Shown one piece after another: positions 24,158 to 32,466 of a stretch of 52,885 nucleotides of DNA. Numbering within the stretch: the stretch's first letter is position 1; each line of letters begins with the position of its first letter. The position numbers were made by a program, and so were the translations under genes. A model generated the notes under the pieces. The model was not told the origin of the DNA. It did no database searches and worked only from the letters and a program-made list of their open reading frames with translations. Location of the stretch: assembly GCF_000337455.1 (NCBI RefSeq), contig NZ_AOIU01000008.1, positions 14,537 through 67,421 on the forward strand, written 5' to 3'. Origin of the DNA: Halosimplex carlsbadense 2-9-1 (GTDB lineage: Archaea > Halobacteriota > Halobacteria > Halobacteriales > Haloarculaceae).

Positions 24158-25969
24158 ATGAGTGACTCAGATATCGTCGTCGAGGACCTGACGTTTCAGT
24201 ATCCCGGGGGCGACGAGCCGGTGTTGCGCGACGCGAACCTGCGGATCGAGCCGGGGGAGTTCACGGCCGTCGTCGGGGGCAACGGCAGCGGCAAGACGAC
24301 GCTGTGCAAGACGTTCAACGGGCTCGTCCCGCACTTCTTCGAGGGGCGGTTCGACGGCCGCGTCACGGTCGCCGGGACCGACACCCGCGAGGCGGGCGTC
24401 GCCGAGCTCTCGAAGACCGTCGGCTACGTCTTCCAGGACTTCGAGAACCAGCTCGTCCAGGAGACGGTTCGCGACGACGTGGAGTTCGCCCCGCTCAACC
24501 ACGGCCTCGACGACTACGCCGAACGGGCGACCCGCGCGCTGGAACTCGTGGGGCTGGACCACCTCGAAGACCGGTTCGTCTGGGAGCTCTCCGGAGGACA
24601 ACAGCACCTCGTCGCGCTCGCGGGCGTGCTCGCGATGGACCCCGAGTTCGTCTTCGTCGACGAGCCCGCCGCGCAGCTGGACCCGCACAACGCCCGCGAG
24701 GCGTACGAACAGCTCCGCCGGCTCCACGAGGACCACGACAAGACGGTGGTCGTCATCGAGCACCACTCGGAGTTCGTCGCCGACTACTGCGACGAGATGG
24801 TCCTCGTGTCCGAGGGCGGCGTCGCCTGGAAGGAGCCCGTCGAGGTCGGGCTCAACCGGCTGGAGGACCTGCAGGCCCACGACATCCACCCGCCGCAGGT
24901 CACGGGGATCGCCGCCGACCTCCCGGACGGCTCGGGGCGTCTGACCGACGGGCGCTACCCCGTCACCGTCAACGAGGCGGCGACGGCGTTCCCGTCGGTC
25001 GGTCGCGGCGAGCGTCCCCCGGCGGCCGACGGGGGCGAGCGGACCGCGGGACGGGAGTCGGCCACCGGTGCGGGAGGCGATCCGCTGATCGCGCTCGACG
25101 GCGTCGGCCACGGCTACCCGACGCTCCGTGAGGGGTACAACCGCGTGCTCGACGGCGTCGATCTGGACCTGTACGCGGGCGACCGCGTGGCGCTCGTCGG
25201 CGCCAACGGCGCCGGCAAGTCGACGTTGCTCCGGCTGATCACCGGGCTGGAGTCCCCCGACGAGGGGACGGTGACCGTGCTCGGCCAGGATACGAGCGAG
25301 ACGCTGCCGGAGACGCTGGCCGACGACACCGTCTACATCCACCAGAACCCCGAGGAGATGTTCGTCGAGGACACCGTCCGCAAGGACGTGGGCTACTACC
25401 TGCGAAACCGCGGCGCCGAGGACGCCGACGAGCGAGTCGGCGAGATCCTCGACTACCTCGACCTCGAACACCTCGCCGAGCGCGACGGACGGCTGCTGAG
25501 CCTCGGCCAGCAGCGCCGGGCCTCGCTGGGCATCGGTCTCGCGACCGACCCGACGGTCGTCCTGCTGGACGAGCCGACCGGCAGTCTCGACCTGCAGAGC
25601 CGCCGCGAGGTGACCGGCATGCTCCGGAAGGCCGAGAGCCGCGTCGAGACGGTCGTCGTCGCCTCCCACGACCTGCAGCTGGTCGCCGAGTGGGCCGACC
25701 GGGTGGTCGTCATGGGCGAGGACAGCGTGCTCGCCGACGCGCCGCCCGGCGAGGTGTTCGACGACCCGGACCTGCTGGCCCGGACAGACCTGCGCCGCCC
25801 GCAGGTCGTCGAGTTGAGCGACCGACTGGGAGTCGACCCGGCCGCGCTCACCGCCGACGGGATGGTCGCGACGCTGACCGACGCGGCCGAGGCGACCGGC
25901 GCGCTCGCGGACGGCGGGCCGGGCATCCCCGGGAACGACGAGACGGAGCGGCGGGGTGACCGACGGTGA
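24158..25969 (+). CDS. ECF transporter energizing module: two fused CbiO-like ATPases
   Basis: A 603-residue protein with two complete ABC domains. The first has Walker A GGNGSGKTT (residues 40-48), signature LSGGQ (144-148) and Walker B VFVDEP (165-170). The second has Walker A GANGAGKST (348-356), an altered signature LSLGQ (447-451) and Walker B VVLLDEP. The linker of about 50 residues (270-310) is rich in Gly, Glu and Arg. Both sites keep the catalytic Glu, so both should hydrolyse ATP. The fusion replaces the separate EcfA and EcfA' of bacteria. It overlaps the T-component gene by four bases (GTGA), showing translational coupling. Confidence 0.93.
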   Translation: MSDSDIVVEDLTFQYPGGDEPVLRDANLRIEPGEFTAVVGGNGSGKTTLCKTFNGLVPHFFEGRFDGRVTVAGTDTREAGVAELSKTVGYVFQDFENQLVQETVRDDVEFAPLNHGLDDYAERATRALELVGLDHLEDRFVWELSGGQQHLVALAGVLAMDPEFVFVDEPAAQLDPHNAREAYEQLRRLHEDHDKTVVVIEHHSEFVADYCDEMVLVSEGGVAWKEPVEVGLNRLEDLQAHDIHPPQVTGIAADLPDGSGRLTDGRYPVTVNEAATAFPSVGRGERPPAADGGERTAGRESATGAGGDPLIALDGVGHGYPTLREGYNRVLDGVDLDLYAGDRVALVGANGAGKSTLLRLITGLESPDEGTVTVLGQDTSETLPETLADDTVYIHQNPEEMFVEDTVRKDVGYYLRNRGAEDADERVGEILDYLDLEHLAERDGRLLSLGQQRRASLGIGLATDPTVVLLDEPTGSLDLQSRREVTGMLRKAESRVETVVVASHDLQLVAEWADRVVVMGEDSVLADAPPGEVFDDPDLLARTDLRRPQVVELSDRLGVDPAALTADGMVATLTDAAEATGALADGGPGIPGNDETERRGDRR

Positions 25970-26925
25970 AGTACGTCGACGCGATCACCGATCTCTCGAT
26001 CGCCGACATCAAGATCGACCTGATGCGGACGGCCTACGACAACGACCGCGCGCTGTTGAACTCCTTCGACCCGCGGGTGGTCCTGGTGTGGACGGTCCTG
26101 TTCATGATCGTCCCGTGGCTGTTCTACGACCCGCTCCCGCTGGCAATCTTGCTGGCCGCGGCCTTCGTCCTCGCGGCGCTCTCGCAGGTCAGCAAGTACC
26201 TGCTCGCGCTGCTGTTGTTCGGACAGGTGACGAACGTCGGCTTCTTCGTCGTGATGGTTCCGGCGATGGGCGGGGCGATCCAGGCCGTCGGCTACCTCCG
26301 GGACAACACCGACCGGGTCACCGAAGCCATCGCGACGCTCGACCCCGCGGTCTTCGGCGAGATCTGGTCGATCGTCGCCGGGGCGGCCGCTCGCGGCGTC
26401 GACACCGCGCTCACCAGCCAGGAGGTCGGCATCGACGCCGTCGGTGCCGTCGTCCCCTTCTTTCTGAAGCTCACCATCATCTCGGTGATCAGCCTGGCGG
26501 TCTTCTCGGCGATGAGCCCGCAGAAGCTCGCAAAGGGGATGCTCCGGCTGGGCGTCCCCAGACAGCTCCCCTTCGCGATCGCCTACGGCTACCGAATGAT
26601 GCCGCTGCTCGTCGAGGAGTACCACGCGCTGGTCAACTCCTTCCGCCTGCGCAGCGAGGTGCCCGAGAAGACCGGCTTCCTAAAGTGGCGCTACTTCTAC
26701 TACCTGCTGAAACTGTCGGTGAAGGCGTTCTACCCGCTCATCTTCAACGTCGCCAAGCGCTCGCGGGTCACCGTCGAGGCGATGGAGACGAAGGGCTTCT
26801 CCCGCTCGCTCGGCGACGAGAACAGTCGGGCGCTCCGGACGGAGGGGATGATGGTCCGGACCCGGGACGTCTCGTTCGTCTTCGGCTCGCTGTTTTTCGT
26901 CGCGGCCGTCTGGGCGTTTACCTGA
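25966..26925 (+). CDS. ECF transporter transmembrane component (EcfT/CbiQ family)
   Basis: A 319-residue protein with an N-terminal soluble segment (residues 1-38), about five to six membrane helices, and the two cytosolic coupling helices typical of EcfT: one around AYGYRMMPLLVEEYHALVNSFRLRS, the second with AKRSRVTVEAMETKGFSRS, a divergent version of the A-R-G motif that contacts the ATPases. It starts with GTG inside the end of the ATPase gene. With the S-like protein and the double ATPase it forms a complete importer. Confidence 0.88.
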   Translation: MKYVDAITDLSIADIKIDLMRTAYDNDRALLNSFDPRVVLVWTVLFMIVPWLFYDPLPLAILLAAAFVLAALSQVSKYLLALLLFGQVTNVGFFVVMVPAMGGAIQAVGYLRDNTDRVTEAIATLDPAVFGEIWSIVAGAAARGVDTALTSQEVGIDAVGAVVPFFLKLTIISVISLAVFSAMSPQKLAKGMLRLGVPRQLPFAIAYGYRMMPLLVEEYHALVNSFRLRSEVPEKTGFLKWRYFYYLLKLSVKAFYPLIFNVAKRSRVTVEAMETKGFSRSLGDENSRALRTEGMMVRTRDVSFVFGSLFFVAAVWAFT

Positions 26926-26967
26926 CGGTCGCCGGCTATCCGCTCGTCGAAAAACCGCCGCGCACGG

Positions 26968-27741
26968 CTACCGTCCGACCGCCGGTTCGAAGTCGGCCAG
27001 CGGCACGTCGCGTTCGACCGCGGCGTCCCGCAACGCGGGGACGCGGCGCTCGCTCTCGCTCGGCGAGTGACTGTCCGTGCCCAGGACGAAGCTTACGTCG
27101 CGCTCCAGAAACGCGTCGAGCATCGCGGGGTCCGGATGCACGCGCCCGAGCGAGTCGTGGACGCGGCCGGCGTTGATCTCCGGGACCGTCGCCGAATCGG
27201 ACAGCGCCACGGCGACCCGCTCGTAGTCCGACCGGCGGGCGTGCCCGCGCAGCGGGGCCATCCGCTCGGGCAGGTCGAGGTGGCCGAGCACGTCGAACAG
27301 CTCCGACTCGACGGCCGCGACGACGGCGTCGACGTAGCGCTCGACGGCCGCCCGCCGCTCGGCCTCGCTCGCGTCGGCGTACCCCGCGGCGGTCGTGTAG
27401 TCGTACTCGCCGGCGAAGTGGACGCTCCCGATGGTGTAGTCGAACCCAGCCGAAGCGAGGAAGTCGGCGGTCTCGGCCTCGGCGTCGGCGACGTAGCTGA
27501 CCTCGGCGGCGTCCCACACGGTCAGATCCGTCCGCGGACGGAACCGCTCGATCGCCTCGCGCCGGCGCTCGTAGGTCTCGACGAGGTGGTAGCGCTCGCG
27601 GCGGCCGAAGTCGTCGTCGACGACGATCAGGTGGTCGGTGAAGCCGACCGCGTCCAGCCCCGCCGCCTCGGCCGCCCGGCACATCTCGGGGAGTGGCGAC
27701 CCGTCGGAGTAGGTGGTGTGGGCGTGCAGGTCCGCGCGCAT
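26968..27741 (-). CDS. PHP-domain phosphoesterase
   Basis: A 257-residue protein of the polymerase-and-histidinol-phosphatase fold. Metal ligands are visible in order: DLHAHTTYSDGS (residues 4-15), FTDHL (34-38), Glu in AAEVSYV, GSVHFAGEYDY, LGHLDLPERM, EINAGRV and LGTDSHSP. This fits a histidinol-phosphatase or nucleoside/sugar phosphatase; haloarchaea use such proteins in several pathways, so the substrate is open. The ATG overlaps the stop of the upstream comB-like gene (TGATG), so the two are translated together. A run of five T on the minus strand at 26950-26954 may be the terminator. Confidence 0.9.
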   Translation of the reverse strand: MRADLHAHTTYSDGSPLPEMCRAAEAAGLDAVGFTDHLIVVDDDFGRRERYHLVETYERRREAIERFRPRTDLTVWDAAEVSYVADAEAETADFLASAGFDYTIGSVHFAGEYDYTTAAGYADASEAERRAAVERYVDAVVAAVESELFDVLGHLDLPERMAPLRGHARRSDYERVAVALSDSATVPEINAGRVHDSLGRVHPDPAMLDAFLERDVSFVLGTDSHSPSESERRVPALRDAAVERDVPLADFEPAVGR

Positions 27742-28475
27742 CACTCGCTCACGTCGTAGAGCTTCTGGCCGTCGAGCTTCGGGACGACCCCGCTCTCGCT
27801 GAACCGCAGGTCGTACTCGAGGAGGTCGTTCAGTCGGATGTCCGCCTTCTGCTCGTATTTGGGCGCCTTGCCGAGCTTGGCGACCTGTCGATAGAGATCG
27901 CGCTCGGCGTCGGTCGGCGCCTCGTCGTAGACGTGGCGACCGATGACGACGGCGCCGACGGTGTCCTCCGGTGAGGGCTTGCCCTTCGACCCCGCGGCGA
28001 CCATGTACGTCGGCTTCTCCGACCCGTCGAGGTGGTCGGCCACCGCGAGAGCGTTGGCGAGCGTGCCCACGTACACGTCCACGTCGTCGCCGCCGGCGAG
28101 TCGGAGATCCGTCACCGCCGCCCCGCCGTTGGTTGAGGTCAGCGCCGTCGGGCGACCGGCCACGTCGGTGTCGTTCACCCACGTCGGGGAGTTGAAGAAG
28201 TCGTAGCCCTCGGTGGGGGTGTAGTCGTCGCTGGAGCCGCCGCCGATCCGCGCCTCGGGGTGGCTCTCCTTGAACGCGTGTTCGTCGCCGCGCTCCTCCG
28301 TGACGTGGACGTACTCGGCGCCGTTCTCGAACAGTTCGACGACGGTCGTCGAGAAGTGGGTCACGTCGATGACGACGTAGTCGCCCGCCGGCGGATCCTC
28401 GGGGATCCGGGCCCGGGACGGCAGGATGCGGTCGGTGAGTCGGTCCTCCAGGTCAGTGTCGGCCAGCGACGCCAT
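27741..28475 (-). CDS. comB: 2-phosphosulfolactate phosphatase family protein (ComB-like)
   Basis: A 244-residue protein matching the ComB family, which in methanogens removes phosphate from 2-phosphosulfolactate on the way to coenzyme M. Signature regions are VVIDVTHFSTTVVELFENGAEYV near the start (substrate/metal region), LTSTNGGAAV, VYVGTLANALAVADHL and MVAAGSKGKPSPEDTVGAVVIGRHV. Length is typical. Haloarchaea do not make coenzyme M, so the role must differ, perhaps in sulfolactate or another sulfonate. It is coupled to the PHP gene by a one-base overlap. Confidence 0.85.
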   Translation of the reverse strand: MASLADTDLEDRLTDRILPSRARIPEDPPAGDYVVIDVTHFSTTVVELFENGAEYVHVTEERGDEHAFKESHPEARIGGGSSDDYTPTEGYDFFNSPTWVNDTDVAGRPTALTSTNGGAAVTDLRLAGGDDVDVYVGTLANALAVADHLDGSEKPTYMVAAGSKGKPSPEDTVGAVVIGRHVYDEAPTDAERDLYRQVAKLGKAPKYEQKADIRLNDLLEYDLRFSESGVVPKLDGQKLYDVSE

Positions 28476-28571
28476 ACCCGTGCCCGCGCGGACCGGACGG
28501 AAGACAGTGACTAAGAGCCCTATTGTCCACGGGTTTCGGGTCTATAGCCGTACCGAGCGGTCCGTTCGGCG

Positions 28572-29501
28572 TCAGTCGCCCGCCCGTGCCTCCGCACGGG
28601 CCTGCTCGACGCTCTCGCCGTCCCGCAGTACGCTCTCCACGAACAGCTCGCCCGCCCGATAGGACGACCGGACCATCGGGCCCGAGGCGCAGTAGAGAAA
28701 GCCCAGTTCCTCCTCCGCCACGCGCTGCCAGGTGTCGAATGCGTCGGGGTGGACGTACTCGCTCACTTCGAGGTGCGAGCGGGAGGGCTGGAGGTACTGG
28801 CCCAGCGTCACCACGTCGACGCCGACGCTCTTCAGGTCCGAGAGGGTCTGGTACACCTCGTGGTCGTACTCGCCGACGCCGAGCATCAGGCTGGTCTTGA
28901 CGTACGACTCCGACTCGCGGGCGGCCTGGCGCAGCACCGAGAGCGACTGCTCGTAGCCCGCACGGCGGTCCCGCACCGGCCACTGCAGGCGGTCGACCGT
29001 CTCGACGTTGTGGGCGAACACGTCCGGCTCGGCGTCGAGGACCTTGCGTACGAGCCGCTGTTCGCCGCGGAAGTCCGGGACGAGCGCCTCGACCAGAATT
29101 CCGGGGTGGCGTTCCTTGATCGCCTCGATGGTGCGGGCGAAGTGGGCGGCGCCCTGGTCGGGTAGGTCGTCCCGGTCCACCGAGGTGAGAACGACGTAGT
29201 CCAGCCCGATCTCGGCGACGGCGTCGGCCACCTGCTCGGGTTCCTCGTCGTCGAGGGCGTCCATCCCGCCGGTCTCCACGTCGCAGAAGTTACAGCCTCG
29301 CGAGCAGCGGTCGCCCATCAGCATGAACGTGGCCGTGCCGGGACCGTCCCGTCCCGACCAGCACTCGCCGAGGTTCGGACAGTTGGCCTCCTCACAGACC
29401 GTGTTGAGGTCGTGGTCGCGGAGGCTCTCTTTGATGTCCGTGAAGCGCTCGCCCGAGGGTGGCCGCATCTTGAGCCACTCGGGCTTGCGGGCGCGACTCA
29501 T
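28572..29501 (-). CDS. lipA: Lipoyl synthase, radical SAM
   Basis: A 309-residue enzyme that inserts two sulfurs into octanoyl groups bound to lipoyl domains. The auxiliary 4Fe-4S cluster ligands are Cys36, Cys41 and Cys47 (CEEANCPNLGEC), the radical SAM cluster ligands Cys66, Cys70 and Cys73 (CSRGCNFC), and the C-terminal RSSYRAGE supplies the conserved Ser ligand of the auxiliary cluster. DIKESLRDHDLNTVC and GDRCSRGC are family hallmarks. The ATG at 29501 begins MSRARKPEWLK; the open frame beyond it is spurious. Its product is needed by the E2 encoded 8 kb away. A CTTTTG box about 30 bases upstream suggests a leaderless start. Confidence 0.96.
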   Translation of the reverse strand: MSRARKPEWLKMRPPSGERFTDIKESLRDHDLNTVCEEANCPNLGECWSGRDGPGTATFMLMGDRCSRGCNFCDVETGGMDALDDEEPEQVADAVAEIGLDYVVLTSVDRDDLPDQGAAHFARTIEAIKERHPGILVEALVPDFRGEQRLVRKVLDAEPDVFAHNVETVDRLQWPVRDRRAGYEQSLSVLRQAARESESYVKTSLMLGVGEYDHEVYQTLSDLKSVGVDVVTLGQYLQPSRSHLEVSEYVHPDAFDTWQRVAEEELGFLYCASGPMVRSSYRAGELFVESVLRDGESVEQARAEARAGD

Positions 29502-29572
29502 TGACGGAGGTTGGGTTCGGTCGGGCAAAAGCCTGGGGAGTTGGGCCGGGCGTGGGCGAAGGTGCGCTCGCC

Positions 29573-30400
29573 CTACGCCCGACAGATAGCGAGCATGTGC
29601 GCGGACATATCGGCAACCGTGCGGTCGTCGCGGAGTCCGTCGACCAGCGCGCGGACGCCCTCGCGCTGCCGGTCGGACAGTTCCTCGGCGGTCTCGCCCA
29701 GCGGTCCGGCGGAGAGGACCGACGCCAGCCCTTCCAGCCCCACGAGTCGATCCACGTCCAGTCCCGCCTCCGCGAGCAGCGCTTCGAACTCGTCGGCGCG
29801 GAAGAAGTGCGTCTCGGTGAACAGCGAGTCGTAGTCGAGCCGGTCGACGAACGCCCGGTCGTAGTCGCCCGTCTCGGCGAGTTCGGCCGCGCGCGTCAGG
29901 TGTTCCGTGCCGCTCACGAGGTAGAGTACGAGCCAGTTGAGCCGTCCCATCACCGAAACGAAGACCGGCCCGCCCGGCGCGGTCACCCGACGGAGTTCTC
30001 GGGCGGCGGCCGCCCGCTCGTCGGCGTCGAGCACGTGCGAGAGCGGGCCGCCGAGACAGCACGTCGCGTCGAACGCGCCGTCTCCGAAGTCGAGGTCCCG
30101 AACGTCACCGGACTCGACGGTCACTCCGTCGCCCAGGCCGCGCTCGCTCACCTTCTCGCGGGCGAGTTCTCGCTGGCCCTCGCTCGGGTCGACGAGGGTC
30201 ACGTCGTGGCCCCGGTCGGCCAGCCAGACGGCGTAGCGGCCGGCGCCGCCGCCCACGTCGAGGACGCGACCGGATTCGGGGAGGCCCGATTCCAGTCGCT
30301 CGACGGTTCCCTCCCACTCCAGGCGACCGTGGAGCGTGGCCGTCAACCGCTCCCACTCGGCCTCGTCGTGGTCGTCGTAGTACGTTTCGGCGTCGTCCAT
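29573..30400 (-). CDS. Class I SAM-dependent methyltransferase
   Basis: A 275-residue Rossmann methyltransferase. After a helical N-terminus (MDDAETYYDDHDEAEWERL), SAM motif I is VLDVGGGAGRYA (about residues 46-57), followed by VTLVDPSEGQRELA (motif II acidic residue) and FDATCCLGGPLSHVL (motif IV). It looks like a small-molecule or protein methyltransferase; no substrate clue is present. It stands between lipA (71-base gap) and the channel-like gene, same strand. Confidence 0.88.
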   Translation of the reverse strand: MDDAETYYDDHDEAEWERLTATLHGRLEWEGTVERLESGLPESGRVLDVGGGAGRYAVWLADRGHDVTLVDPSEGQRELAREKVSERGLGDGVTVESGDVRDLDFGDGAFDATCCLGGPLSHVLDADERAAAARELRRVTAPGGPVFVSVMGRLNWLVLYLVSGTEHLTRAAELAETGDYDRAFVDRLDYDSLFTETHFFRADEFEALLAEAGLDVDRLVGLEGLASVLSAGPLGETAEELSDRQREGVRALVDGLRDDRTVADMSAHMLAICRA

Positions 30401-30455
30401 CGTCGGGCGGTGTCGGGCGGCCGAGGTATACTTTGTGCAGGAGTGACAGATCGGC

Positions 30456-31196
30456 TCACAGGTCGGCGACCAGATCGCTCCCGCTGACGACCTCGGGAAT
30501 GACGACGGTGTCGGCGCCGACCCGACGGGCGGTCGACTCGTACATCTCGTCGCCGACGCGGACGACCAGTGTCGCCTCCGGGGCGAGCTGGCTGGTAGCG
30601 ACGCCGATCTGGATGTTCGCGTTGGAGTCGTCGATACCGGCAACGACGGCGTCGGCGCGGGCGACGCCCGCACGTTCGAGCACCTCCTCGCGGCGGGCGT
30701 CGCCACCGACGACTGGGGCGTCGTCGGCCATCCGCTCGCGCTCCTCGTCGTCGCGTTCGACGACGACCACGTCGCGGCCCTGCTCGCGGAGTCGGTTCGC
30801 GACGGTGCGGCCGAACATGCCGTGGCCACAGATGACGACGTGCCCGCGCAGGTCGTCGATAGCCCGTTGGGTCTGCATGCGTGTCAACTCCCGGCCGAGT
30901 CGCCCGTCGAAGGCCGCGTCGAGCGCGGACTCGCCGACCCAGATACCCGCGAGCACCAGCGCGACGAAAACCACGACGGCGAAGACCTTCGTCGTCCGCT
31001 CCGGCCCGCTGTGGCGCTCGAAGTACAGTTCGAGACTCGTCGGGTCGAGGAGCCAGAACGCCGCGTCGACGACCGAGATGCCGGTCAAGGCGACGAAGCC
31101 CGCGACGCCGACGCAGACGGTGACACCGAACGCCGCAAGCGGGACCGCGGCGGCCCCGACGCGCTCGCGCACCTGACTGATGGGCGAGACTGGCAC
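30456..31196 (-). CDS. Channel-like two-helix protein with TrkA-N/RCK domain, selectivity filter absent
   Basis: A 246-residue protein laid out like a two-helix potassium channel: helix one (about residues 16-38), a pore-helix-like SVVDAAFWLLDP, helix two (about 69-90), then an RCK/TrkA-N domain with the nucleotide motif VVICGHGMFGRTVANRLREQG and VVVVERDDEE. Where a K channel has TVGYG the sequence reads TSLELYFERHSG, so the filter is missing. It may be a non-selective pore or a regulator of other channels rather than a channel. It starts with ATG at 31196. Function uncertain. Confidence 0.8.
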   Translation of the reverse strand: MPVSPISQVRERVGAAAVPLAAFGVTVCVGVAGFVALTGISVVDAAFWLLDPTSLELYFERHSGPERTTKVFAVVVFVALVLAGIWVGESALDAAFDGRLGRELTRMQTQRAIDDLRGHVVICGHGMFGRTVANRLREQGRDVVVVERDDEERERMADDAPVVGGDARREEVLERAGVARADAVVAGIDDSNANIQIGVATSQLAPEATLVVRVGDEMYESTARRVGADTVVIPEVVSGSDLVADL

Positions 31197-31237
31197 TGGC
31201 GGTGGTTGGTCAGCCGACAGAAAAACCTATTGCCGAT

Positions 31238-32359
31238 TCAGCCGGTCCGGCGCTGCCGGAGTCCCTCGATCCGCTCGCCGAGCGGCGGGTGGTGCGAGAG
31301 TATCCGGGCCGGCCCACCGCCCTCGGCGATGTAGCGGCGCTCGGCCAGCGTCTCCAGCGCGCCGGCGAGGGCGGCGCCGCCCACCGCCTCGGCGGCGTAG
31401 GCGTCGGCCTGGGCCTCCGTGCGGCGGACGGCCCAGGCGAGGGCGACGGCGAACGGGGGCGTCCCGACGAGGACCGCGACCAGCGCGACGTCGGGTGCGA
31501 CGCTCGCGACGCCGAGGGCGGCCCCGGCGGCGACGGCGACCAGCAGGTAGCGGAGGAGGACGTGTTCGTGTTCGTGGTGACCGACTTCGTGGGCGACGAC
31601 GGCGCGCAACTGGTCGCCGTCGAGGGCGTCGAACAGCGACTCCGTGAGGAAGACGTACTCGGCGCCGGGGACGAGGCCGGCGGCGAAGGCGCTGCCGAGG
31701 CGAGTGCGGTCGTCGACGACCCGCAGTCGGACACCGTCGGGAAGCACGCCGTCGACGGCCGCCAGTTCCTCGTCGGTCGGCCAGCGCGTCCGCAGCGCGA
31801 CGACGAGGGCGAACGGCGTCACTGCCGTCGCGACCAGCCCCAGACCGACGGCGGCGACGACGCGGGGCCAGCCGGCGGGGACGAGCGCGATGGCGCCGGC
31901 GGTCAGGACGACCCCAGCGAGGCCGACGCCGTCGCGTTCGAGTTCCCAGGCCGCGGCGTCGCGGTAGCGGACCCGGAACCCGCGGGCCGCACGGCGGTAG
32001 GGGACCGTCGCGAGTCGGGCGACCACGGCGACGGCGACGACCGGGAGCGCGTAGGCGCCGACCGCAGCGGCGACACCGACGACCGTGCCCGCCGCCGGCC
32101 CCGTCGCGTCCGTGACTGCGCCGGTCGCGTCGACCTGGACCGAGCGGGCCAGGCCGGAAAGGCGGGTGAGCGCGACGGTGGCCACGCCACCCGCGACGAC
32201 CCCGCGCCGTCGGAGGCGTCGCAGTGCGGCGGCCGTCTCGGCATCGCCCGCCGGCCCCTCGTGGGCCGACCGACCGCGCCACCGGACCGCGACGACGACG
32301 GCGACCGCGACGACGACCTGAAGCGCGAGGGCGACTGGCAGGGCGAGAGCGGGACGCAC
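31238..32359 (-). CDS. M48-family membrane zinc metalloprotease (HtpX/Ste24-like)
   Basis: About 373 residues. Three to four N-terminal membrane helices precede a segment (VVDDRTRLGSAFAAGLVPGAEYVFLTESLFDALD) leading to the zinc motif HEVGHH, with the third ligand Glu expected in EAQADAYAAEAVG and SHHPPLGERI near the end, as in HtpX. It would degrade misfolded membrane proteins. The start is uncertain: GTG 32359 begins just before the first helix; TTG 32383 or ATG 32443 are alternatives, but 32443 lies inside the AT-rich promoter. A T5 run at 31221-31225 on the minus strand may end transcription. It diverges from the MATE gene. Confidence 0.88.
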   Translation of the reverse strand: MRPALALPVALALQVVVAVAVVVAVRWRGRSAHEGPAGDAETAAALRRLRRRGVVAGGVATVALTRLSGLARSVQVDATGAVTDATGPAAGTVVGVAAAVGAYALPVVAVAVVARLATVPYRRAARGFRVRYRDAAAWELERDGVGLAGVVLTAGAIALVPAGWPRVVAAVGLGLVATAVTPFALVVALRTRWPTDEELAAVDGVLPDGVRLRVVDDRTRLGSAFAAGLVPGAEYVFLTESLFDALDGDQLRAVVAHEVGHHEHEHVLLRYLLVAVAAGAALGVASVAPDVALVAVLVGTPPFAVALAWAVRRTEAQADAYAAEAVGGAALAGALETLAERRYIAEGGGPARILSHHPPLGERIEGLRQRRTG

Positions 32360-32401
32360 GCGCGGAGCGACGGCCCCCGCCAACCTAATGTCATCGAACG
32401 G

Positions 32402-32462
32402 TTCGGTAAAAACATTCAACAGGTAGATACAAATATTTAACATGTATCGACGAGAGACAGTA
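32402..32462. promoter_or_regulatory. AT-rich divergent promoter of M48 protease and MATE genes
   Basis: AAAAACATT at 32408-32416 and AATATTTAA at 32430-32438 stand out from the GC-rich background. TATTTAA lies about 30 bases before the MATE ATG. On the other strand TTAAATATT would serve the protease gene with a leader of tens of bases. Confidence 0.6.
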
Positions 32463-32466
32463 GGGT

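Noticed and set aside
26950..26954. Strong terminator after the PHP gene
   Set aside because: Only a T5 run without stem; kept as a remark in the gene entry and not as a feature.
27741..28182. N-terminal extension of the PHP protein
   Set aside because: The extension is an out-of-frame reading of the comB-like gene; the TGATG overlap gives the true start.
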